From the NCBI GenBank assembly GCA_003252075.1, contig QKDO01000081.1, positions 1 to 36,799 of the forward strand: DNA of 36,799 bases. Reading direction: 5' to 3'. The notes under the pieces were generated by a model. That model did no database searches. It was not told the origin of the DNA and saw only the letters and a program-made list of their open reading frames with translations. Below are positions 9,174 through 16,842 of the stretch, piece by piece; position 1 is the first letter of the stretch, and the number at the start of each line of letters is the position of its first letter. A program made the translations under genes and the position numbers. Source of the DNA: Nitrospirota bacterium (lineage in GTDB: Bacteria; Nitrospirota; Thermodesulfovibrionia; Thermodesulfovibrionales; UBA6898).

Positions 9174-9914
9174 TCAGAGGACTACTTTTCTGTTGTTTTT
9201 TCCGCCAAGAGCGAGGCTGAGTTCTTCAAACGAAGCGTGGTTCATATACAGGCCAATTGTTTTTTTCCCAATGTCCTCAAGCTGGTGGGCATCAGAGGAT
9301 GTGATCCAGGGGAGGGTACGGTACCCGCCGAATTTCTCAATGGCTTCTTCCATTCCGGTTCTTGATGAGATCTCAAGTGCGTCGAAGCCGGCCTCCGGCG
9401 GGATGAAGCCGAGTTGGCCGATAATACCGAAGACTTCACGGTCGATGTGACTGGCCACGGCTATACCCTGAAACAAGTGAATAAGCTCAACAATCCTGTT
9501 GACCGAGAGGTCCGTTGCCCCGATCAGGAGTCTTCTATTGAACCCGAGAACCTCATCTTCTTCATTCACGATGACCTGCATGCCGAATGCATCCTCGTCA
9601 TTGTCTCCTGGCTGAAGATGCTCGTAAACAAATTCCTGCATAGCAAGGGCAAGCTCGAGGTTTTCGAAGAAGCCAAGCACATGGACCTCCTCGGACGACG
9701 TGATCTCCATGCCCGGGATCACCGCAATTCCCCGTTTCTTGCCGATTTCCTGCGTTACTGCAATATTTTCGGCAGAGTTATGGTCACAAAGAGCTATGAT
9801 GTTGATTCCGCGGGATGCAGCCGTTTCGATGATATTGCGCGGAGTCATGAAAAGGTCTGCGCAGGGGGAGAGGCATGAATGTATGTGGAGATCTGCCCTG
9901 AATTCTACCGGCAT
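9174..9914 (-). CDS. PHP domain metal-dependent phosphoesterase
   Basis: A predicted metal-dependent phosphatase or nuclease of the polymerase-and-histidinol-phosphatase family, 246 residues, with no fused domain. Metal-binding motifs are in order: DLHIHSCLSPCA (residues 8-19), CDHNS, GMEITSSEEVHVLGFF, ASHIDRE and SSDAH. The start overlaps the upstream DRTGG gene by 10 bp, so it is the last gene of the redox-enzyme cluster. PHP proteins of this kind recur beside HydB/NuoF-like subunits and the DRTGG/ATPase set, but their substrate is not known to me. Confidence 0.9.
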   Translation of the reverse strand: MPVEFRADLHIHSCLSPCADLFMTPRNIIETAASRGINIIALCDHNSAENIAVTQEIGKKRGIAVIPGMEITSSEEVHVLGFFENLELALAMQEFVYEHLQPGDNDEDAFGMQVIVNEEDEVLGFNRRLLIGATDLSVNRIVELIHLFQGIAVASHIDREVFGIIGQLGFIPPEAGFDALEISSRTGMEEAIEKFGGYRTLPWITSSDAHQLEDIGKKTIGLYMNHASFEELSLALGGKNNRKVVL

Positions 9915-10246
9915 CTCAGCCCGAGGGCATAGAGCCTCCCGACGAGTTCAAACGTAGGCAATGCGCTGGTCATGACAGGAATGTTCTCCGCAACAGCACG
10001 CTTAAGCGTATCTTCATCAGGTCTTCTGTTGTTCACTAGGATAATGCCGGCCAGCCCTTTGAGAGATGCTACGGCGACAATATTAAGGTGGATCTGCAGG
10101 GTGATCCATATGTTGCCCCCGGAAGAGTTACCCATCACATCTGATAGGAGGTCGCTCACGTAGCCGCCTGTCACCTCTCTGGTCAGATCGAGCCCGGGGG
10201 TCTTCACCTCAAGAGACAGTCTGTTTACGATCTCCTGCAGGTTCAT
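9905..10246 (-). CDS. DRTGG domain protein (distal copy)
   Basis: A small cytoplasmic protein (113 residues) consisting of a single DRTGG-like alpha/beta domain, a presumed ligand-binding module. The characteristic N-terminal part is VTGGYVSDLLSDVM, then a hydrophobic strand (GLAGIILVNN), then IPVMTSALPTFELVGRLYALG. It starts inside the end of the anti-sigma-type ATPase gene (4-bp overlap) and is about 25 codons shorter at the C-terminus than the second DRTGG gene in the same operon. Its ligand and partner are unknown. Confidence 0.85.
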   Translation of the reverse strand: MNLQEIVNRLSLEVKTPGLDLTREVTGGYVSDLLSDVMGNSSGGNIWITLQIHLNIVAVASLKGLAGIILVNNRRPDEDTLKRAVAENIPVMTSALPTFELVGRLYALGLRCR

Positions 10247-10689
10247 GCACGCTCCTTATCGCCATTCGCCAGACGGATGGTGAACTCCAGGGTAGTGCCT
10301 TCGCCTACCATGGAATTGATGACGAAGTGGTCGGTGCTCTTTTTGATGTTCGGCAGTCCCATTCCTGATCCAAATCCCATCTCGCGGATATAGTCCGGCG
10401 CAGTGGAATACCCTTCGGTCATGGCGAGGTCAATATTCGGAATTCCCTGTCCCATGTCCTGGATCGTGACAGAGATTTCGGTATTCGATATCCGATATTT
10501 CATCATTCCTGCTACGGCGTAAATGATTACGTTCATTTCTGCCTCAAAGGCAGCGATAGCCGTTCTCCGTATGATATCCTGCGGGACACCTCTCTTTTCG
10601 AGCACCCCTTTCAGGCTGCTCGACGCCGCGCCGGCATTGGTGAAGTCCTTGCCAGTGAGAAAAAAAACACCTTCCTCGGCGTTGATCAT
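10243..10689 (-). CDS. anti-sigma-factor-like serine/threonine ATPase (HATPase_c)
   Basis: A 148-residue GHKL ATPase of the RsbW/SpoIIAB type, without sensor or dimerisation domain. The N box is AAFEAEMNVIIYA, G1 is DMGQGI and the G2 loop is GFGSGMGLPNI. An AGGGA lies 9 nt before the ATG. RsbW-type proteins bind and phosphorylate partner proteins, but no sigma factor or STAS antagonist is encoded here. It lies between two DRTGG genes, and its consistent pairing with them suggests they are its partners; that is inference. Confidence 0.85.
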   Translation of the reverse strand: MINAEEGVFFLTGKDFTNAGAASSSLKGVLEKRGVPQDIIRRTAIAAFEAEMNVIIYAVAGMMKYRISNTEISVTIQDMGQGIPNIDLAMTEGYSTAPDYIREMGFGSGMGLPNIKKSTDHFVINSMVGEGTTLEFTIRLANGDKERA

Positions 10690-10747
10690 CCGCGGCTATC
10701 CCTGGCCACAGTCATTGAGTAAAGAGCGTACCGCACGATTGTACCTG

Positions 10748-11140
10748 TTATAGAGATTGTGCACGCACAGTTATGATCGGCGCCTGATTCAGATGGTGAA
10801 ATTGGCTCCGGAGACCTCGTTCATAGAGTTTGCCGCAGGTATCGAACATCGAGAGATCTGTTACGAGGAGGGGAATGCGCTTTTCCTCGGCGAGCTTGAT
10901 AGTCTGGCTGTCAGGGCTCTTCCCCTGGATAAAGACGATCACCTCGATAGCAGCCATTTCGGCGGTGCGAATTACCTGCGCGTTGGTCAATCCCGTGACA
11001 AGGAGGGATTTTGTTACCGAAAAGGACAGAACATCGCTCATCAGATCTGCGCAGTATGCGCTTTCAACAGTTTTCTGAAGCGGCACCTGATCGGTGAGCA
11101 TGCGTGCTTTAAGTATGGAAAGGATTTCAGCGAGATTCAT
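10748..11140 (-). CDS. DRTGG domain protein (proximal copy)
   Basis: A 130-residue protein with one DRTGG-like domain (VESAYCADLMSDVLSF, then VIVFIQGKSPDS, then IPLLVTDLSMFDTCGKLYERG). It is a diverged paralogue of the 113-residue protein further along the operon. The start overlaps the stop of the NuoG-like gene by 4 bp, implying coupled translation with the enzyme subunit. A 58-bp gap then separates it from the ATPase gene. A regulatory or assembly role for the oxidoreductase is inferred from position only. Confidence 0.85.
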   Translation of the reverse strand: MNLAEILSILKARMLTDQVPLQKTVESAYCADLMSDVLSFSVTKSLLVTGLTNAQVIRTAEMAAIEVIVFIQGKSPDSQTIKLAEEKRIPLLVTDLSMFDTCGKLYERGLRSQFHHLNQAPIITVRAQSL

Positions 11141-13596
11141 CCTTTAGCACTCTCCACTTTTACTGCGCAGGTACTTGCGGCACCGTTCTCCGGGTAGTAG
11201 AGCAGTGCGTTGACGCGGCCATGCGGGAAATGGGTCGAGGTGAAAACCGAACCTGCAGGGACAGCATCTGTTACCCGTGCCTTGAGATAGATGGTGCCTC
11301 TCCGGGAGGATACCTTCACATGCGTGTTATCCGTTACCGCCAACTTTACCGCGTCCTCATCATTGATTTCGAGGTAGGCTTCGGAGACGACCAGATCGAG
11401 GGATTTGGAACGGGTCGACATGGTGCCCGAATGCTGAAGAACGTCCCTGATCACCAGGGAAAAGGGATACTCAATCGATGGAGTCTCGCCAGTTACAAAA
11501 GCCACAGCATGAAACACCCTTCTGTCAGAGGGCGAGTTTGTTTCGCGCACGGTCTCCTTGATCTCCTCGGAAAGACCTTCAACACTTCGCGTTCCGATCT
11601 CCTTACCCAGAGCAAGGGAAAGGTTTCTCAGGATCTGCCAGTCAGGCAATGATTGGCCCGGCGTCTCAACGATCCTCTGCAGCTTCTGTGTTACTCCTTC
11701 TGCATTCACAAACGTGCCGTTTTTTTCCGCCCAGCCGGCAGCAGGCAGAACAATATGCGCGAGTTTTGCCGTTTCGGTGAGTGCTATGTCCTGGACTATG
11801 AGCAGGTCGAGAGATTTCAACACAGATTGTATCTTCGAGCTGAAGGGATACCGGGAGACAGGGTCCTCACCCAGGATGATGAGGCTCCGTACCGCTCCCT
11901 GTTCGTAGAGCATTTCAGCGAGACCCTTGAAGCCGGAGACGGGCTGAATCCCCATCTTGACCATGCCAAAGGTGTTTGCGTACTCAGCGGGGATCTGAAG
12001 GGTTTCCGGATCATCGCCGAGGAGCAGTACAAGATTTGCAGCTGCAAGAACCGTTTCTCTGCCCTTGGTGTTCTCGGAGATATTCATGGTAAGGGTGATC
12101 ATGCGGTTCTTCGCTCTTGCCAGCTCCTCTGCTGAAGCGATCAGCCCAGCCTCAGGAATGCCGGTGATCTTTGACACCTTTTCCGAAGTATAATCATCAA
12201 GACTCTTCTCAAATGCATCGAACCCCTCCGTCTTTGAGACGATCTGCCGGTTGAAAAGGTCCCTATCGATGATGATCTTCATAAGACCATTCAGTAATGC
12301 CACCGATGTGCCGCTCTGCAGCTTGAGGTGCGAGGTGCTGTGGCGGGTGAGCTTCGTCTGCCGCGCATCTGCAACGATCAGTCTGGCCCCCTCCCTTTTT
12401 GCCTGGAGGATATTCAGGGCAAAGACGGGATGGGTCGCGCTGATATCGGATTCAACGACCAGGATGACATCCTTGCCCAGGGGGGCCTTCATGCTTATGG
12501 TGTGGGACTTCGTGCCGAATGCCATGCCAAGCGCCTTCTGGACAGCGGCATAACCGAACGCAGCAGATGAATCGATGTTCCCTGAGCCAATGACGTTGCT
12601 CATGAACTTCCGGAGCATGTAGTTATCCTCATTGGTGCAGCGGTGAGATCCGATTGCTCCGACAGCTTCCTTGCCATGTGCTGCAATGATATGGGTTAGA
12701 CTGTCACTGGCAAACTTGAGCGCCTCGTCCCATGTTGCAGGAACAAGCTCACCGCCTTTTCTGACGAGAGGGGTCTTCAGCCGGTTTTCACTGTAAATGT
12801 AGTCAATGCCGAACCGTCCCCTTCCGCAGAGGTTCCCTTCGCTCCGCCCATTATCTTCCTTTGCGCGGGACCTGAGGATCTTACCCTCCCGGGTCCCTAT
12901 GGTGAGGGTGCAGCCGCATCCACAGAAAGGACAGATTGTGTCCTTTTCCTCGAGAAACCATGCCCGTGCCTGGAACTTCATCGGTTTGCTGAGAAGAGCT
13001 CCCGTGGGGCAGATGTCAATGCACTGGCCGCAATAATCGCACTCAAGAATTTCTCCGAAGGCCGGTTGAACGACCGTGGGGAATCCTCTGCCAATAAACC
13101 CGAGGGCGCCGCGCCCCTGGTGTTCCGCGCATATGCGAACACACTTGCCGCAGAGGATGCAGCGGTTTGCCGTAAGCTCGACAAGTGGCCCCCGTACATC
13201 CGGCGGCATCGCCTTTCGGTGCCTGATAAACCTGCCCTCAGGCTTTCCGTATTCATAGGCAATGTCCTGAAGGTCACATTCCCCTGCCTTGTCGCATACC
13301 GGGCAGTCGAGCGGGTGATGGATCAGCAGGAGTTCAAGAACCGTCTGCCGCGCCTTTTTCAGTTTTGGGGTGTCGGTCTTGATTACCATCCCGGGAGCAA
13401 CAGGCGTGGAACACGATGCAAGGAGCCTCGGATTCCCTTCCTGCTCAACAACACAGAGCCTGCATCCCCCGTATGGTCTGAGTCTTTTGTCATAACACAT
13501 GTTCGGTATGTTAATGCCGATCTTTTTTGCAGCAGCGAGGATGGTTGCGCCTTCCTCGACCGCGACTTTTTTATCGTCAATTATGAGTTCAACCAT
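11137..13596 (-). CDS. NuoG/FdhA-like iron-sulfur subunit lacking the catalytic Cys/Sec
   Basis: An 819-residue soluble iron-sulfur subunit of an NADH-linked oxidoreductase. In order it shows an N-terminal [2Fe-2S] domain (Cys34, 45, 48, 62), the His-Cys [4Fe-4S] segment (HHPLDCPVCDKAGEC, residues 93-107), a two-cluster ferredoxin domain (CILCGKCVRIC, CDYCGQCIDIC), a further [4Fe-4S] site (CPFCGCGC ... Cys257), a molybdopterin-oxidoreductase domain (about 270-680) and the dinucleotide-binding C-terminal domain. In formate dehydrogenases the sequence after NIDxxAR is Cys or Sec followed by His; here it reads NIDSSAAFGY, so Gly348-Tyr349 replace them. It therefore probably conducts electrons rather than oxidising formate. 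It follows the NuoF-like gene with no spacer. A degenerate FDH or an alternative NuoG are both possible. Confidence 0.9.
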   Translation of the reverse strand: MVELIIDDKKVAVEEGATILAAAKKIGINIPNMCYDKRLRPYGGCRLCVVEQEGNPRLLASCSTPVAPGMVIKTDTPKLKKARQTVLELLLIHHPLDCPVCDKAGECDLQDIAYEYGKPEGRFIRHRKAMPPDVRGPLVELTANRCILCGKCVRICAEHQGRGALGFIGRGFPTVVQPAFGEILECDYCGQCIDICPTGALLSKPMKFQARAWFLEEKDTICPFCGCGCTLTIGTREGKILRSRAKEDNGRSEGNLCGRGRFGIDYIYSENRLKTPLVRKGGELVPATWDEALKFASDSLTHIIAAHGKEAVGAIGSHRCTNEDNYMLRKFMSNVIGSGNIDSSAAFGYAAVQKALGMAFGTKSHTISMKAPLGKDVILVVESDISATHPVFALNILQAKREGARLIVADARQTKLTRHSTSHLKLQSGTSVALLNGLMKIIIDRDLFNRQIVSKTEGFDAFEKSLDDYTSEKVSKITGIPEAGLIASAEELARAKNRMITLTMNISENTKGRETVLAAANLVLLLGDDPETLQIPAEYANTFGMVKMGIQPVSGFKGLAEMLYEQGAVRSLIILGEDPVSRYPFSSKIQSVLKSLDLLIVQDIALTETAKLAHIVLPAAGWAEKNGTFVNAEGVTQKLQRIVETPGQSLPDWQILRNLSLALGKEIGTRSVEGLSEEIKETVRETNSPSDRRVFHAVAFVTGETPSIEYPFSLVIRDVLQHSGTMSTRSKSLDLVVSEAYLEINDEDAVKLAVTDNTHVKVSSRRGTIYLKARVTDAVPAGSVFTSTHFPHGRVNALLYYPENGAASTCAVKVESAKG

Positions 13597-15459
13597 CTAT
13601 TTTTCCTCCTTTGCCCCGACTGCAGTCTTCGCGAGGAACTCATTCGGGTCGCCATCAAAGCCCGCAGGGAGAATCCGGATCGAGTTGAACTTGCAGGTGT
13701 CGAAACACGTCCTGCAATGGACGCAAAGTTCCTGGATGATCTTATGGGGGACCTTCTTTTCACCGACAACGGCTTTTGACGGGCAGGCTCTGAGGCATGC
13801 GCCGCAGGCCTTGCAGAGTTTCTCATCGATCCAGAAGGTGGTAAGGTTGCGGCAAACGCCTGCCCTGCACCATTTTTGGTGAATGTGTGATTCATATTCA
13901 TGCTTAAAATACCTGAGCGTTGAAAGGACCGGGTTGGGAGCAGTCTGTCCAAGGCCGCAGAGGGAAGTGGTGATGATGTCCCTGCTCAGGTCTTCAAGGG
14001 TGGCGATGTCACTCTCCTTCCCTTTACCCTCAGTGATGTCCGTGAGCATGTCGAGAAGGATCTTCGTGCCTACCCGGCAGGGGGTACATTTTCCGCAGGA
14101 CTCGTCGGCAGTGAACTCAAGGAAGAACTTCGCCGTACCCACCATGCAGGTACCGTCATCCATGACGACCATGCCTCCGGAACCTACGATGGCTCCGGTT
14201 GCCACGATATCCTCGTAGGTTACCGGTATGTCAAGAAGATGTTCGGGTATGCAGCCCCCTGATGGGCCGCCAAGCTGAACAGACTTGAATTTTTTCCCTT
14301 TCTTGATGCCGCCGCCGATATCGTAGATGATGGTCCTCAGTGGTATGCCCATCGGGACCTCAACAAGACCGACATTATTGACGGCACCGGTCAGGGCAAA
14401 GACCTTTGTTCCCGCCGACTTTTCCGTGCCGAGACTGCGGTACCATGCAGAACCGTTCAGGATAATGGGGGCGATCTGTGCGAGCGTCTCAACATTGTTC
14501 AGTACGGAAGGTTTGTCCCAGAGCCCTTTCACTGCAGGGAAGGGTGGCCGCGGCCGCGGCATGCCCCGCTTCCCTTCTATGGATCTCATAAGCGCCGTCT
14601 CTTCACCGCAGACGAATGCACCGGCGCCGAGATAAATGTCAAGTTCAAAATCAAAGCCGGAACCGAGGATATTCTTGCCGAGAAGACCTGCCTCTGTCGC
14701 CTGGTCTATGGCCATTCTGAGGCGCTTAACCGCGAGGGGGTACTCAGCCCTTACATAAATATATCCGTGATGAGCCCCGATAGCCCTGGCGCCGATGACC
14801 ATTCCTTCAATCACCGAGTGCGGGTCTGCCTCCATGACGGAACGATCCATGAATGCACCGGGATCTCCTTCATCGCCGTTGCAGAGCATAAATTTTATTT
14901 CCGAGGGGACTTTGGAGGCGAATTCCCACTTAAGGCCTGTTGAGAAGCCTGCACCGCCCCTTCCTCTCAGTCCGGAGTCTTTGACCGTTTTAATGATCTC
15001 CTCGGGGGTCATTTCGGTGAGAGCCTTCGCTGCCGCCTGGTATCCGTCACGAGCGATATACTCTTCAATCTTCTCAGGATCGATGAGTCCCTTGTTCCTC
15101 AGCACTCTGAGAACCTGATGCTTGAAGAACGGGATATCCTTCATGCCGGGGATTGCGGCCTTTTTCTCCGGTTCCCTGAACATGAGCTTTTGGTAAGGCC
15201 TGCCTTTGAGGAAATGTTCCTCTACCAGCATTGGAACTTCCTCGGGGGTCACCTTCTGGTAAAAGATCTCTTCAGGATATACTGCCATAACCGGTCCTTC
15301 TGCGCAGTAACCGTTGCAGCCAGTGAGCACGATCTTAATCTCTTCGGCAAGGCCTTTCTTTGCGAGCTCTTGTTCGAGCGCTGTCTTGACCTTTGCCGTA
15401 CCGCTGGCAACACAACCGGTGCCTGCACATAACATCAGATGCGAGCGAACCTTTTCCAT
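13597..15459 (-). CDS. NuoF-like NADH-oxidising flavoprotein (HndC/HydB type)
   Basis: The FMN- and NAD(H)-binding subunit of a soluble NADH oxidoreductase, 620 residues. It has an N-terminal thioredoxin-fold [2Fe-2S] domain (Cys11, 16, 48, 52), the NuoF core with the NAD/FMN motifs GLRGRGGAGF (about 164) and NGDEGDPGAFMDR (about 194), an SLBB segment, the [4Fe-4S] site SCGKCTPCR, and a C-terminal ferredoxin domain with two clusters (CKACGACLRAC, CVHCRTCFDTC). The N- and C-terminal additions are typical of HydB/HndC subunits of (bifurcating) hydrogenases and formate dehydrogenases, and are absent from the complex I NuoF encoded at 22.9-24.2 kb in this same window. No ferredoxin-oxidising or H2-evolving catalytic subunit is adjacent. 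Confidence 0.93.
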   Translation of the reverse strand: MEKVRSHLMLCAGTGCVASGTAKVKTALEQELAKKGLAEEIKIVLTGCNGYCAEGPVMAVYPEEIFYQKVTPEEVPMLVEEHFLKGRPYQKLMFREPEKKAAIPGMKDIPFFKHQVLRVLRNKGLIDPEKIEEYIARDGYQAAAKALTEMTPEEIIKTVKDSGLRGRGGAGFSTGLKWEFASKVPSEIKFMLCNGDEGDPGAFMDRSVMEADPHSVIEGMVIGARAIGAHHGYIYVRAEYPLAVKRLRMAIDQATEAGLLGKNILGSGFDFELDIYLGAGAFVCGEETALMRSIEGKRGMPRPRPPFPAVKGLWDKPSVLNNVETLAQIAPIILNGSAWYRSLGTEKSAGTKVFALTGAVNNVGLVEVPMGIPLRTIIYDIGGGIKKGKKFKSVQLGGPSGGCIPEHLLDIPVTYEDIVATGAIVGSGGMVVMDDGTCMVGTAKFFLEFTADESCGKCTPCRVGTKILLDMLTDITEGKGKESDIATLEDLSRDIITTSLCGLGQTAPNPVLSTLRYFKHEYESHIHQKWCRAGVCRNLTTFWIDEKLCKACGACLRACPSKAVVGEKKVPHKIIQELCVHCRTCFDTCKFNSIRILPAGFDGDPNEFLAKTAVGAKEEK

Positions 15460-15504
15460 CTATATCCTCCTGAACTTCCTTTCCTTGTAACGGATTTCTT
15501 TATC

Positions 15505-15888
15505 TCAATACGTTGTCTCGCAACCGGTAACAAGGGCATATTTCTCGACCGGCTTTCCGCCGAGCACATGCTCACGGAAGATCTCACGGATCTTTTCGTC
15601 GGTAAGGTCACTATATCTTACCGGAGGCTGGTTAGCGAGCTCTACGGTTGCGAGCGGCTCTTTCGCGCAAAGACCGGCGCATCCTGATGTCGTTACGATG
15701 ATGTCATTCCGGTTAACCTTGGCGATTTCTTCCATGACCGCTGTCATAATATTGCGCGCTCCGGCGGCAATACCACACGTGCCCATATGGACGATGATCT
15801 TGACAGTGTAGCCGCCTTCTCTGAGCGTGAAGTCAGCCTTATATTTTTCCTTGATCTTTTGGAGATCCGCTATCGTGAGTTTCGGCAT
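15505..15888 (-). CDS. thioredoxin-like [2Fe-2S] ferredoxin (HndB-type)
   Basis: A 127-residue electron-transfer protein. The start is placed at the ATG at 15888 (MPKLTIADLQKIK), which has AGGAGG 6-7 nt upstream; the frame is open 13 codons further but without a comparable site. Cluster ligands follow the thioredoxin-like ferredoxin pattern: Cys in GTCGIAAGA, then SGCAGLC, plus a Cys near the C-terminus (VTGCETTY). Related proteins serve as small subunits of NADP-reducing hydrogenases. It follows the REC-NuoE fusion gene directly. Confidence 0.9.
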   Translation of the reverse strand: MPKLTIADLQKIKEKYKADFTLREGGYTVKIIVHMGTCGIAAGARNIMTAVMEEIAKVNRNDIIVTTSGCAGLCAKEPLATVELANQPPVRYSDLTDEKIREIFREHVLGGKPVEKYALVTGCETTY

Positions 15889-15889
15889 C

Positions 15890-16819
15890 CTATCCCTCCT
15901 GTTCAGCAACTGCTGCGGTTTCTTCATCGGGGGCCTGGTCGCTGGCCGGCCCTCCGTACTCGCCCATAATCTTCAACGCTTTCGATGGAGTCATCGCACC
16001 ATAGGTTTCCTGGTCGATCATCATAACCGGGGCAAGGCCACATGCACCTAGGCATCTGACTCCTTCAATAGAGAACTTTTTGTCCTCAGTCGTTTCTCCA
16101 ATGTCGATTTTGAGCCGTTCCTTGATCTTTTCGAGGACTCCTTCGATCCCCTTGACATAGCATGCAGTCCCAAGACAAACCCTTATGTTATGGTCTCCTC
16201 GCGGCTTCATGGTGAAAAAGGAATAGAAGGAGACAACACTGTGCACCTCTGCCTCTGGCATGTTCAGACCCTTTGCTATTCTCTTTTGCACAACGGGGGG
16301 GAGAAAGCCGACGATCTCCTGCGCTCTCTGAAGCGCCGGGATGAGAGAGCCCGGCCGGTGGCGGTATTCCCCGATCACTCTGTCGAGTTCCTTAGCCATG
16401 GCCGGGGGGAACTCCTCAGCCGCTTTTTCCTCGGCAGGTTTTCTGCCTTCTGCCCATTCAACAGCCCTCTTGGTCACATCGAGCAAAACCGAAGGTGTGA
16501 ACGGTTTCGGCACATAATCGATGATTCCCAGTTCGAGAGCTTCCTTCATGGTGTCCTGCGAGGGGTAGCCCGTTATGATGACGATGCCAATGTTCGGCCG
16601 TGACTTCTTGATCCACCTGATAAGTGTAATACCGTCTACTTCCGGCATCTTCAGGTCAGTGAAGACGAGGTCATACGCTCCCTGCTCCATCTTCAGGATC
16701 GCTTCGCGTCCTCCGAGCGCTCCTTCTATCTGGTAGCCCTCACTTTTCAGGACCCGTTCGGCACTCCTGATGACGACGAGTTCATCATCAACGACCAGGA
16801 TCTTAGGTTCAGCTGACAT
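15890..16819 (-). CDS. response-regulator receiver fused to a NuoE-type [2Fe-2S] domain
   Basis: A 309-residue fusion. Residues 1-125 are a receiver domain with every catalytic residue in place: Asp11/Asp12, phospho-acceptor Asp55 (LVFTDLKMP), Thr83 (IITGYP) and Lys105 (VPKPF). After an Ala/Glu-rich linker (about 125-140), residues 143-300 are a complete 24-kDa NuoE/HndA-like domain with the four [2Fe-2S] ligands Cys215, Cys220, Cys256 and Cys260 (CLGTAC, CLGAC). There is no DNA-binding domain, so phosphorylation would act on the electron-transfer subunit itself or on its docking to the NuoF-like partner encoded downstream. This is the only NuoE homologue in the cluster, so the receiver is probably part of the enzyme. 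The domains are certain; the mechanism is inference. Confidence 0.92.
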   Translation of the reverse strand: MSAEPKILVVDDELVVIRSAERVLKSEGYQIEGALGGREAILKMEQGAYDLVFTDLKMPEVDGITLIRWIKKSRPNIGIVIITGYPSQDTMKEALELGIIDYVPKPFTPSVLLDVTKRAVEWAEGRKPAEEKAAEEFPPAMAKELDRVIGEYRHRPGSLIPALQRAQEIVGFLPPVVQKRIAKGLNMPEAEVHSVVSFYSFFTMKPRGDHNIRVCLGTACYVKGIEGVLEKIKERLKIDIGETTEDKKFSIEGVRCLGACGLAPVMMIDQETYGAMTPSKALKIMGEYGGPASDQAPDEETAAVAEQEG

Positions 16820-16842
16820 AAATCCTCCTCAGTATGGTTCGG

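Noticed and set aside
11137-13596. Annotation as an active formate dehydrogenase alpha subunit
   Set aside because: The catalytic Cys/Sec and following His are replaced by Gly and Tyr, so formate oxidation is not supported by the sequence.
13597-15459. Evidence for a hydrogenase in this cluster
   Set aside because: The NuoF-like subunit is of hydrogenase type, but no [FeFe] H-cluster motifs or NiFe large-subunit cysteine motifs occur in the neighbouring genes.
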